Below are positions 55,320-64,000 of a stretch of 64,000 nucleotides of DNA, piece by piece (positions within the stretch are counted from its first letter, which is position 1; each line of letters opens with the position of its first letter). The stretch is taken from contig JAPFFF010000004.1 in the NCBI GenBank assembly GCA_039105265.1, positions 4,216,001 through 4,280,000 on the forward strand. Reading direction: 5' to 3'. This stretch comes from Tritrichomonas musculus. Its lineage: Eukaryota; Parabasalia; Tritrichomonadida; Tritrichomonadidae. Position numbers and translations under genes: made by a program. Under the pieces are notes generated by a model. That model was not told the origin of the DNA. It did not search any database and was given only the letters and a program-made list of their open reading frames with translations.

Positions 55320-58300
55320 CTACTCAATATTTGCACACTTCTTCTCCAATGCAGCAATCCTTTTCTCCAATGAATCGATATATAAATCCTTTTGCTCCAG
55401 CATTTCTTTGACTTCCAATTTTGTAATATAAGCAGTCATATCTATATCATCTAGGGGATGCTTTGTGCTTTGAACAGATTTTATTTCGTTAGCTAATATT
55501 TTGAAAACAGGCTTCAAAGAATCTCTGAAAATATTACATAAATTAAATGTTGCCTGAAGAGTCATTACCCCCTTGTCTGGATCGTCAAAATCATTTTCGA
55601 AAGTAATCTCTTCTAATTCATCTAACCCTTCATCACACCATTCTAATACTTTATTTGTGTCTGAAATTGTCCTAGACCAAGGGTCAAATTTTCTTAGCCG
55701 AGAAGCGCCGCTAAAATATGACTCTTCCAATAAAAATGATGTCCTAGCATGAGTTATTGTTGTCGCTGCTACTGCTACTTCTGATGACGCTTCTGCTCCT
55801 CCAAATGTAATGCCCATCGATGATAAAGCTAAGCCTCCACCAACTATTCCACCTGCTATAGTGAAGGCTAAAGAAATCCCTTCAACAATCTTTATTGACT
55901 TCATATCTGAAATTAAATGTTCAGTCTTATCTTCGACTGTTATTAATCTCCTATCCATTTGGCCAACTTTATTCTCCAATTTATTGAAGTCATATGATAA
56001 AACATCAAAGTTATTACTTACCAAATTTAAATCACTTCTCATCGTAGTAATATTGTCGGCAGTAATAATTTTGGATGAGCATATATTATAATCTGTATAC
56101 AAAGTGGTAGCTGCATTAGGATTGGGGTATATCTCATAAAATTGTTGCCTGATAATATATTCAAAGGGATTCATTTTACCATCCCAATTCATTTCTTCGA
56201 AGGGGTCTGCCATGCTCTTTCGTAAATATATTTCAATATTCCTTTCCTCAGGATTGATAAAACTATCTGTCCAATCACAGGCTATTCTATCTATTGTGTC
56301 TAAATCTCCTATCAAATCAACATTTCCATTCAGCTGTCCATAAACATGAAGTATTTGTGGTAATATTTTGAATGTTAGTCGGGTAGGAGTAGATGATTTT
56401 GGCAAATAAATATCTAAATATACTCTGGAGATTTTAGGAATTAATTCATTAAATTTAATTATATTAGCCTCATAATTAAATAATCTACACTCAACACCTA
56501 CCAAATCATAGCCTTCATATGTCTCTTTATTATGTCCTCCCATCTCAAACACCCAACAACTAATATGATTTTCATCCCCATTTATAATTTCATCATTGTT
56601 TAACAATAATTTGGTTTCTAATTTTCCTTCTTTACTAGCGAGTGCATATAAGCTATACAATATACCCTTCTCTCCTCTTGGTATTATTTCGTTGTGTATA
56701 TCATCATTTTTCATCATTGCATAGCATAAATGTGTTCTATTATCATTATGATAATACCCTGTGTTTCTTTTATTTAATTTGTTAATGACACTCCCTCCTA
56801 ATCTTCCGCTCAAATTATTGCCTGTCCATTTATCTTCCTTCCATTCTAATTCCCATGAATTACCGAAGCAATACTCCTTGAATTTGAATTTGAAGCCTTC
56901 GATGAGATGGTAATCATCTGGGATTTCATATATCATTTTATAATATTCTTTATCTCCTATTGTAGCGTCAGTAATTTTTGTTGGTTTATATAAATAAATA
57001 ATATCAGAATTATGTAATTTAAGAGCATTCTTAGCCTCTATTGTATCACACTTTATTGTTGGCTCAACAGCTACCAAAGAGTCTTGAGGCAATAAATACA
57101 TTATACTTAGCTCTCCCTTGAGATATAAATCATAAGAATCAATTCTAACCCCTTCATCATGAGCAATATATAATTTATTTGTTGTCGTTTCATGGAAATA
57201 ACTAAGCCGGGTTTCATCATGCTCGGTATTGTGTATGAGGATTGGATTATATATTTTTCCATCTTCTGCATAGATATAGAACTCTTTAATTATTTTTCCA
57301 TTAGCATTCATGATAATATTGTTTCGAAGAATTATTTTAAATATATTTATCCTTCCCTGAGTATCTTTTATTTGTTCTTGTATTTCTTCTGTACCACCTA
57401 TCACCATCATCTTAAAGTCTCTATCAAATAATCTAAAAGTATCTGTGCTGAGCAAATTATTGGTGAGAATATATTTGGGAAAGCCAGATTGATAAGTAAA
57501 ATTAGATGTGGTAATATCCCCTCCCGAAGATAAATTTGATATATCTACTCCATTTATTAATCCATTAACATTTAAATTTGCTTTGATATTAACATCTCCA
57601 TATATTGGTTTTTCTCTATTAAATTGATAATTCTTTGGTGGTTCGATATATTTGTTTCCATATACTTCTAATGCTTTCTTGAACGATTCAAGGTCTGACC
57701 CTGGAATTGAAATAGACCCATCGGGCTGTTTTGGTGGTGTGCCGATATCGATGCTATGCATCGCTATGTCCGAAGGACTATCTATACTCAAAGGGCTAAC
57801 AGCACTATTGCAGTATATCCATTCATTTTCATTTTCATCCCATACTATATCTCCTTCTTTGTTTTTTGTATTGTTTGCCATAAAGGCTGTATACACAGCC
57901 ACACTCATTCTATCTTCATTATTCCTCCAACCTTGACATTTATTATCAAAATCAGTAATCATAATCTGAATCCAGTTTTGTCTGTCAACATCAAATATAA
58001 ATGAAGGAGGCGCATCAAAGCTTCTATTTGTTCTCCAGCCTGATGGAAAATCATCAAATGAATACCCACTTTCTGTTAATAAAACCCATCTATGAAAGAG
58101 GGCTGACCAATAATATCTTTCATCATGATCAATATTAAAAGACCTATCATTCATGAAATTGGTATGCTGTATATTGGAATCTATATGCTGATTTTGATTT
58201 TGATATTGATTTACCAAATCATTTATACCGTCATCATTATTGTAAATCGAAAAGTCAACTACCTGTGATTGAGCCAGCTGGACCTGATTATCAAAATGCA

Positions 58301-59492
58301 AACGACTAATATCATGCTCTTGAAGATGGCCTTCGACTCCATCAACTCTATCATATAAATCAGAAAATAATTCAATAAATATGTCATCATTTACATCTTC
58401 AAAATTATTCTCTCCTTCTTGATTACAATTGCATGATTTTATTTTTGAACAATAATCAGCCCAATAGTTTAATGATACTATTATATTATTTATATTCAGC
58501 TGGACATCATTTAGGATTTGATTTAAACTGACCTTTACTTTTGTACCATCGATATTGTCAATTTTTATTGTATGGTCTACAGTTAATGATGTCGTAAATA
58601 GTTTTAGAGCCGATGCCAGCTCATATCCAAGAACACTAGATAACAATAGATTTTGAATTATTTTTGGATAATTTGCGTAATTATCTTTTTGATTTTGCAT
58701 GTATATATCAATAAATTCACCCGGGCTTCCTACTTCCACTAGCTGGTCTGCTTTAACTTCTTCATCGCTATTTTTATATTTATATCCTATTGTCTTAAGA
58801 GTATTGTCTTGAAGATTGTAATGATATTGCTTTGTTCCATTTATGAATTTTATCCAGTTTGCTTCATTAAATACCTCATATAATATTCTCGTTGTGTTTT
58901 GATTTCTCTTTTCATTCTTCATAATATTCATCAACATATCAGCTAAATTATGATATGTCTTGTATTGGAGGAAAGGTTCAGTTGGCTTAGGCTCTGGTGG
59001 AGCAGTATGAGTTTGAACATATTTAACTACTTCACATTTCCCCTTGTCTTCTTCCAATACTACTTGTTCGTATCCATCTGCTGCGCACATCAATTCGCTA
59101 TACATATCATGGATTGCTTCACAAGTCTTAGATTCCCCTTCGATAATATCATTAAATGTATTAACACAATATTCATCTCTGATAAGTTCTCTGTTGGATT
59201 CAACAAATGAATTCGTTCTTGCTAATGCTTTGTATTCAAGTATTTGTGTAGATTTTTCAGTTATGGGAACATCCCCAAATCCTTTAAGACTGCCTCCATT
59301 TTCAATATAATCATTTACCACTCTGGCATCAACTTCAGCTTTATTGTATAGACAATTAAATTTTGGGTATTCATCGGGCTTATCTTCTTGGATGATATTT
59401 ATTTTTTCATCTTCTCCAGCACATATTTCAAATCCATTTGCTTTAAGTTTTTTTGCTTCTTTGCTCTTTGCAGAATATAGTGTCAAGGACAT
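55320..59492 (-). CDS. Giant fibre-like protein 1 (paralogue)
   Basis: 1390 residues. The N-terminal half is unique: mixed alpha/beta, Asp/Asn-rich, with CNCNQEGENN near residue 350 and a segment PIYGDVNIKANLNVNGLING near residue 635 that resembles phage fibre shaft sequence. From about residue 680 it is paralogous to the gene downstream, sharing FKEYCFGNSW, LKLHNSDIIYLYKPT, NPFEYII-QQFYEIYPNPNAA and the coiled coil IITADNITTMRSDLN. A Gly-rich hydrophobic stretch (AFTIAGGIVGGGLALSSMG) and a coiled-coil end (YIDSLEKRIAALEKK) follow. Same strand and 28 bp upstream of the second gene, so probably one transcription unit. A structural role is inferred. Confidence 0.72.
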   Translation of the reverse strand: MSLTLYSAKSKEAKKLKANGFEICAGEDEKINIIQEDKPDEYPKFNCLYNKAEVDARVVNDYIENGGSLKGFGDVPITEKSTQILEYKALARTNSFVESNRELIRDEYCVNTFNDIIEGESKTCEAIHDMYSELMCAADGYEQVVLEEDKGKCEVVKYVQTHTAPPEPKPTEPFLQYKTYHNLADMLMNIMKNEKRNQNTTRILYEVFNEANWIKFINGTKQYHYNLQDNTLKTIGYKYKNSDEEVKADQLVEVGSPGEFIDIYMQNQKDNYANYPKIIQNLLLSSVLGYELASALKLFTTSLTVDHTIKIDNIDGTKVKVSLNQILNDVQLNINNIIVSLNYWADYCSKIKSCNCNQEGENNFEDVNDDIFIELFSDLYDRVDGVEGHLQEHDISRLHFDNQVQLAQSQVVDFSIYNNDDGINDLVNQYQNQNQHIDSNIQHTNFMNDRSFNIDHDERYYWSALFHRWVLLTESGYSFDDFPSGWRTNRSFDAPPSFIFDVDRQNWIQIMITDFDNKCQGWRNNEDRMSVAVYTAFMANNTKNKEGDIVWDENENEWIYCNSAVSPLSIDSPSDIAMHSIDIGTPPKQPDGSISIPGSDLESFKKALEVYGNKYIEPPKNYQFNREKPIYGDVNIKANLNVNGLINGVDISNLSSGGDITTSNFTYQSGFPKYILTNNLLSTDTFRLFDRDFKMMVIGGTEEIQEQIKDTQGRINIFKIILRNNIIMNANGKIIKEFYIYAEDGKIYNPILIHNTEHDETRLSYFHETTTNKLYIAHDEGVRIDSYDLYLKGELSIMYLLPQDSLVAVEPTIKCDTIEAKNALKLHNSDIIYLYKPTKITDATIGDKEYYKMIYEIPDDYHLIEGFKFKFKEYCFGNSWELEWKEDKWTGNNLSGRLGGSVINKLNKRNTGYYHNDNRTHLCYAMMKNDDIHNEIIPRGEKGILYSLYALASKEGKLETKLLLNNDEIINGDENHISCWVFEMGGHNKETYEGYDLVGVECRLFNYEANIIKFNELIPKISRVYLDIYLPKSSTPTRLTFKILPQILHVYGQLNGNVDLIGDLDTIDRIACDWTDSFINPEERNIEIYLRKSMADPFEEMNWDGKMNPFEYIIRQQFYEIYPNPNAATTLYTDYNICSSKIITADNITTMRSDLNLVSNNFDVLSYDFNKLENKVGQMDRRLITVEDKTEHLISDMKSIKIVEGISLAFTIAGGIVGGGLALSSMGITFGGAEASSEVAVAATTITHARTSFLLEESYFSGASRLRKFDPWSRTISDTNKVLEWCDEGLDELEEITFENDFDDPDKGVMTLQATFNLCNIFRDSLKPVFKILANEIKSVQSTKHPLDDIDMTAYITKLEVKEMLEQKDLYIDSLEKRIAALEKKCANIE

Positions 59493-59511
59493 TTTAATCT
59501 GAAATTAAATA

Positions 59512-60246
59512 ATGCTGTATAGTGTTCAGAGCCAGCCAGAGAATTATAATACTGTAAGAATGAATATAGATATTCCTTGGAAATGCCCTTTCGTCAAGTA
59601 TTATGTTTCGTCTATTAATACTAAAGCCAATATTTTGTTAACCACCGATGATGATTATTTAATATTTGAGACAGAAAATAGTGAAGTTCGAATTGATTTC
59701 GAGGAGTCGTATGCCTATTCTTTTGCAAATCTGGTTAAATTTTTAAATGAAAGTCAGACTGTAATTACCTTCAAAAATGTCAACAATAGAACCATATCTT
59801 TAAAGCCTGTCCAAACAGTAAAATTCAAAGAAGGCAGCCATAGAGCAAAATTAATCACTGGATTGTTCAATACTAAGCCTGGACATATATTTCCAAATGG
59901 AGTTGAATGCAACGTCCCAGATTTGCCAATTCTTGATTTTGCCAATAAATTATATTTAGTATCTTTGCAGGGTGTAGCAGCGCACTCATCTATTGGAGAC
60001 CAAGAATATACTCCCAGCATCATCGCAAATATTGATACAATGATTATGGACCAAGAAGCTTTAATAGTGAATTATGATTTGACAAAACCAATAAAAGTAA
60101 AAGTAAATACAGATTCGTTAAAGTATTTGGAAATGAGGTTGGTCGACTTTATGTTCCAGCCAGTAATCTTAAAATCCCCCTTGTTCATTACTCTGAAGAT
60201 AAAACCATCCCAGGATGCTGATATATATGATATACTCACGAAGTGA
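59512..60246 (+). CDS. Possible minor capsid (penton-like) protein
   Basis: 244 residues, no Cys-rich or hydrophobic transmembrane segment. The translation is rich in beta strands, as in jelly-roll capsid proteins. The end (YLEMRLVDFMFQPVILKSPLFITLKIK) has the layout of the last strands of Polinton/adenovirus-type penton proteins. Divergent from the fibre gene with only 19 bp between start codons, so both may share a promoter region. The role is inferred from fold pattern and neighbours, not from a recognised family signature. Confidence 0.5.
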   Translation: MLYSVQSQPENYNTVRMNIDIPWKCPFVKYYVSSINTKANILLTTDDDYLIFETENSEVRIDFEESYAYSFANLVKFLNESQTVITFKNVNNRTISLKPVQTVKFKEGSHRAKLITGLFNTKPGHIFPNGVECNVPDLPILDFANKLYLVSLQGVAAHSSIGDQEYTPSIIANIDTMIMDQEALIVNYDLTKPIKVKVNTDSLKYLEMRLVDFMFQPVILKSPLFITLKIKPSQDADIYDILTK

Positions 60247-60517
60247 TTTATATCTCACGAAGCAATAGATATTTTTAAATTCTGATTATATATTTAGATT
60301 CTACATTGGATTTGCAAGATTTTTCACTATAAGAAGTTTAAAAAATATTGAATATTCATCGAGTTATTGAAAAGGGATTTTTGAAAAAAAGCGTGAGTAG
60401 GGGGTCATGGTTTTGATATTGGAAAATATAAAATAAGTTTAAAAAAATATGTATGAGCAGGCATGTTCATTTTTTTATATATTTTACTTTCAAGTTTTCC
60501 AAAAGATTAGGAAAATT
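60247..60517. other. Spacer between capsid-like gene and arrays
   Basis: AT-rich. No gene or clear regulatory motif. Confidence 0.4.
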
Positions 60518-60772
60518 AAACGGTCGACAATAAACGTACGGATGAATAAACGTACGGATATAAACGTACGGATGAATAAACGTACGAATATAAACGGTCG
60601 ACAATAAACGTACGATGAATAAACGTACGAATATAAACGTACGAATATAAACGTACGATGAATAAACGGTCGACAATAAACGGTCGACAATAAACGTACG
60701 GATATAAACGTACGAATATAAACGGTCGACAATAAACGGTCGACAATACAGATGAATAAACGGTCGACAAAA
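60518..60772. repeat. Array of CGTACG and GTCGAC palindromic units
   Basis: Units of 12-14 bp of two kinds alternate irregularly: AAACGTACG followed by AAT, GATAT or GATGAAT, and AAACGGTCGACAAT. I count ten CGTACG and seven GTCGAC cores. The translated frames on the minus strand are shadows of this array. Confidence 0.9.
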
Positions 60773-60849
60773 ATTTTAGATTTGAGAGGGTATTGAAAAA
60801 AATGATCGGAAAAATTTTGCCTCATAATTGTGAGTAAAATTTTGGTTAG

Positions 60850-60992
60850 TGCGGCATTAACATAAGATAGTGCGGCATTAACATAAGATAGTGCGCATTA
60901 ACATAAGATAGTGCGACATTAACATAAGATAGTGCGGCATTAACATAAGATAGTGCGGCATTAACATAAGATAGTGCGGCATTAACATAAGA
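60850..60992. repeat. Seven 21-bp units AGTGCGGCATTAACATAAGAT
   Basis: Seven consecutive copies with few changes; the third lacks one G and the fourth has GA for GG. The array is direct and has no unique spacers, so it is not CRISPR. It is preceded and followed by the same AAAATTTTAGATTTGAGAGG phrase. Confidence 0.9.
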
Positions 60993-61075
60993 AATTCAGA
61001 CAAAAATTTTAGATTTGAGAGGGCATTGAAAAACCTAATCGGCAAAGATTTTAGATTTGAGAAGGCTTTTAAAAT

Positions 61076-61678
61076 TTTTTCTTTCAAATTATTTTTTAAA
61101 AATTATTATTTTCTTTCAAATTATTTTTTAAAATTTTTTCTTTCAAATTATTTTTTAAAATTATTTTCTTTCAAATTATTTTTTAAAATTATTTTCTTTC
61201 AAATTATTTTTTTCAAATTATTTTTTAAAATTTTTTCTTTCAAATTATTTTTTAAAATTATTTTCTTTCAAATTATTTTTTAAAATTATTTTCTTTCAAA
61301 TTATTTTTTTCAAAATTTTTTAAAATTTTTTTCTTTCAAATTATTTTTTAAAATTATTTTCTTTCAAATTATTTTTTCAAAATTTTTTAAAATTTTTTCT
61401 TTCAAATTATTTTTTAAAATTATTTTCTTTCAAATTATTTTTTAAAATTATTTTCTTTCAAATTATTTTTTAAAATTATTTTCTTTCAAATTATTTTTTA
61501 AAATTTTTTCTTTCAAATTATTTTTTAAAATTATTTTCTTTCAAATTATTTTTTAAAATTTTTTCTTTCAAATTATTTTTTAAAATTATTTTCTTTCAAA
61601 TTATTTTTTAAAATTATTTTCTTTCAAATTATTTTTTAAAATTTTTTCTTTCAAATTATTTTTTAAAATTTTTTCATG
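61076..61678. repeat. Array of TTTTCTTTCAAATTATTTTTTAAAA units
   Basis: About two dozen units of 22-24 bp, with a pyrimidine/AT pattern; small indels at unit junctions. It is the third tandem array in a row. The frame at 61026-61283 is translation of the array. Confidence 0.9.
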
Positions 61679-61680
61679 AA

Positions 61681-62308
61681 ATGTTATTTGAAAAATAAAT
61701 TAAACGTATAGATAAATAAATATATGGATGAATGTGGCCAGATAAGTATTGAATTTTGCCTTGCTTATATCTCGATGAATATTCAATATTTTTGAATGGT
61801 TCAAGAGAGAAGTTCCTTCCTATTTCAGAGGAGAATTCAAATATTCAATCAGTATTGAAAAATCTCTATTGCCGATAGGCAAGTTCACTTCGTGAATCGT
61901 ACATATAGATTTGAAGGTATCTTTATTGAAATTTGCCTTGTTTATATCTCGATGAATATTCAATATTTTTAAACGTTCTTATAGTCAATTTTCTTCCAAA
62001 TTCAGAGGAGAATTCAATGAAATAATTATCTATTTTTAGTCTGCAGGTGAACGGGTGAATTCTCACCTCCAACTTCACCTCCAACTTCACCTTTCAATTT
62101 TTTCTATTTTTTATTTTTAGGCCAAATGTCCATAGAACCATGTATGTAAATAGGAAATAAATGAGAGGTGAACTGGCAGGTGAATTATTGGGTGAGAATT
62201 CACCCCTTCACCCCTGGATGATTTTTACAGTTTTTTTTGCTCATTTTTGAGCCGAAGCATTTTTTTGTCGCGTGATATTTTTTTATCACTTTTTAATTTT
62301 ATTGTAAA
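61681..62308. promoter_or_regulatory. Upstream region of the second polymerase
   Basis: A direct repeat of about 85 bp (GCCTTG, ATATCTCGATGAATATTCAA, then CAGAGGAGAATTCAA) occurs at about 61757 and 61932. Further on, GGGTGAATTCTCACC (about 62051) faces GGGTGAGAATTCACCCC (about 62190) as an inverted repeat, with several CACCT/AGGTG words between. No reading frame. These are candidate control or origin sequences. Confidence 0.5.
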
Positions 62309-64000
62309 ATGGCTGCTACGCAGACTCTTGCAAAGCAAGTGGACAACCAGCTCATTTCCAAACTAACCAAGAAGCAAATTTTATCCCTCCCAGGATTCCA
62401 AAATAAAGGGAAACAAACCGTAAAAAAACTCCGAGAAGAGCTCAGACAAAATATCTCTCGAATGAAATTAAACAAAAGAGGCTTGAAAGTGAAGGATTAT
62501 ATCAAGGCATTTAATGAAAGTGATGATAAGTTGTTTAACAATCTGCGCAGGCAAAAAAATACCAGACAAAAAGAAAAGGCATCGCGAAGAGAATACAAAC
62601 AAAGCATCAAAAATAATGCCAGAGCAGAAAGGGATATATTAAATATTTCGGTCGATTTGTACTCTACAGCTAAGACCGAAGCCAGAAAAGAGTACAAGGA
62701 AAGAGTCAAAAATATTAAAGATAAGCCTAAATTTAAGAAGCAGATGAAGGAATTTATGATGAAAGCGAACAAAGAAATTTCATTCGAAATAGTTATTGGA
62801 GATGATGAAGATACCAGGATGGCATTTACTGAAACTCTAAGGCAGCTTCACAAGAAGAATAAAAAGAACGTGGTAGTAAAAAGTGAGTCGTTAGATGGGG
62901 AGGAATATAAGTGGTATACCATCTCATCGGCACGAAATATCGACACAACTATTGGTCATATCTCCGGTACAATAGATTTAAATGATGATTGTTCTGATAA
63001 TAATCCTTGGATTGGTAATGTATTTATCCCAGCAAAATATCAATTACTCTTCATTCAAAACAAAAAGAAAGGCAAACAAACCGTCTTCACAATCAATAAA
63101 CAAACTAGTAAAGGGAAGCTATATGAAGAAGAAGTAGAAATTGATGAAGATTATAGAGAAAAACCAGACGGAGGATTCTTTCCATATATCAATCTTTCTG
63201 ATATTGATTTGACTATATATCAAATATTTAAGTCTGTGGAGAAGAAAAATTATCAAGATAATTGCCTGGTCTATGCATGTATTCAATCAAAAGTTTTCTC
63301 AGAGGAAGAAATAAATCATCTACGTTCCATGGTGAAAACAAGAATGGTACCAAATACTTTAATCTATGATATTGCCAAATATTTTAAATGCCATTTTATT
63401 GTCAGGAGGATTGATGAAAAATATGCTACGAGAGACCAACAGCAAATCAAAATAGATACCCGAAAGAAAGCCTGGGCTAAAGCTTTTAACAGGACTGTAG
63501 ACCTGTTATTATACAAAAATCATTACATGATTAACAAACCTGTGGGAAACACAAAGCTGATTACAGTCCTACGAAAGCTATTTAAAGAAGGCATGTTCAG
63601 AGAAATAAAATCTTGCGAGATGAATATTTTGGCCACAAATGAATATAACAGTCATCTAGCAGATTATCAAGATTTAAATTATGACCCTTCCCTTTGCTGT
63701 CAAAAAATAGATTCGTCTGTTATGAAAAAAGAGAGGGAATGGTCAAAGATATACTACTCTGATTTTGAGACCGATACAACACTATCACCCCATAAACCAT
63801 ATCTTAACATTACAGTATATAGAACAAAAGAATTGATACATAAAATGGTTTTTGATGGGGATAATATAGCCGAGAGATTATTAAAATCTTTGGAAAATAA
63901 TTCTTTGACATACTTTCATAATCTAAAATATGATGCCTGCTTCTTCATCAACACCCCTGGATGGGACGTCCAAATAACTGAAAGGAACGGTACAATTCTT
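62309..64000 (+). CDS. polB: Second protein-primed DNA polymerase B, N-terminal part
   Basis: An open frame from ATG at 62309 to the window end (564 codons seen, no stop). A basic, helical N-terminus (KKLREELRQN, many Lys/Arg) is followed by a domain with NCLVYACIQSKVFSEEE and IYDIAKYFKCHFIV, parallel to CCFVYALKQTG in the first polymerase. Then comes the exonuclease: YYSDFETDTT (Exo I, about residue 482) and TYFHNLKYDACFF (Exo II, about residue 534). The polymerase motifs lie beyond the window. Compared with the first copy it is intact and less AT-rich, so it belongs to a different element, apparently the one with the giant fibre genes. Confidence 0.85.
   Translation, partial: MAATQTLAKQVDNQLISKLTKKQILSLPGFQNKGKQTVKKLREELRQNISRMKLNKRGLKVKDYIKAFNESDDKLFNNLRRQKNTRQKEKASRREYKQSIKNNARAERDILNISVDLYSTAKTEARKEYKERVKNIKDKPKFKKQMKEFMMKANKEISFEIVIGDDEDTRMAFTETLRQLHKKNKKNVVVKSESLDGEEYKWYTISSARNIDTTIGHISGTIDLNDDCSDNNPWIGNVFIPAKYQLLFIQNKKKGKQTVFTINKQTSKGKLYEEEVEIDEDYREKPDGGFFPYINLSDIDLTIYQIFKSVEKKNYQDNCLVYACIQSKVFSEEEINHLRSMVKTRMVPNTLIYDIAKYFKCHFIVRRIDEKYATRDQQQIKIDTRKKAWAKAFNRTVDLLLYKNHYMINKPVGNTKLITVLRKLFKEGMFREIKSCEMNILATNEYNSHLADYQDLNYDPSLCCQKIDSSVMKKEREWSKIYYSDFETDTTLSPHKPYLNITVYRTKELIHKMVFDGDNIAERLLKSLENNSLTYFHNLKYDACFFINTPGWDVQITERNGTIL

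Noticed and set aside
60850-60992. CRISPR-like regular array
   Set aside because: The 21-bp units are directly adjacent with no unique spacers, and the genome context is eukaryotic.

Overview
The window looks like nuclear DNA of an AT-rich protist, most likely a trichomonad (parabasalid; a Tritrichomonas-like genome would fit). The evidence is a Pmp-like surface protein with GGA(I/L) beta-helix repeats and an F/S/T stalk, Maverick/Polinton genes (protein-primed DNA polymerase B, retrovirus-like integrase, capsid-like proteins), and Merlin, mariner, P-like and hAT-like transposase genes in very AT-rich spacer. The species is inferred, not proven. There are few host genes: a membrane-anchored P-loop NTPase (4641-5942) and the Pmp-like protein (33909-35840, minus). 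Almost everything else is mobile DNA, much of it nested, with target-site duplications (TSDs) that can be read directly.

Left part (1-14.6 kb): AT-rich spacer holds several non-autonomous elements with clear terminal inverted repeats (TIRs), a frameshifted P-like transposase (7447-9402), a hAT-like transposase remnant with an in-frame stop (11845-12459), a hairpin-rich, possibly structured RNA region (11107-11219) and a C-rich CAC island.

Middle (14.6-30.4 kb): a Merlin-type transposon (14603-30361) is bounded by the 8-bp TSD TACTAAAA. It carries two divergent IS1595/Merlin transposases in inverted arms. The right-hand one has a replaced catalytic core and has lost two of its three catalytic residues. 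A 10,441-bp, almost perfect palindrome (14825-25265, TSD AATAT) sits inside the left end of this Merlin. Each 5.1-kb arm carries a DEAH-type superfamily 2 helicase, two related small proteins, a tRNA-like sequence and a 15-bp-unit repeat field; a unique 203-bp spacer lies at the centre. Its base composition is much less AT-rich than its surroundings.

Right part (30.4-51.7 kb): more small elements, then a decaying Maverick. Its polymerase gene is split by two clean insertions (an AGAGGTGCGG element with 8-bp TSD and a TA-flanked element) and one frameshift. Removing each insertion plus one TSD copy keeps the frame by arithmetic. The convergent integrase has two frameshifts. Small capsid-associated-like genes follow.

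Far right (51.7-64 kb): a GC-rich block packed with perfect hairpins marks the junction to a second, compositionally different virus-like or Maverick-like element. It holds two giant paralogous fibre-like proteins, a possible minor capsid protein, three consecutive tandem arrays and the start of a second, intact protein-primed polymerase that runs off the window.
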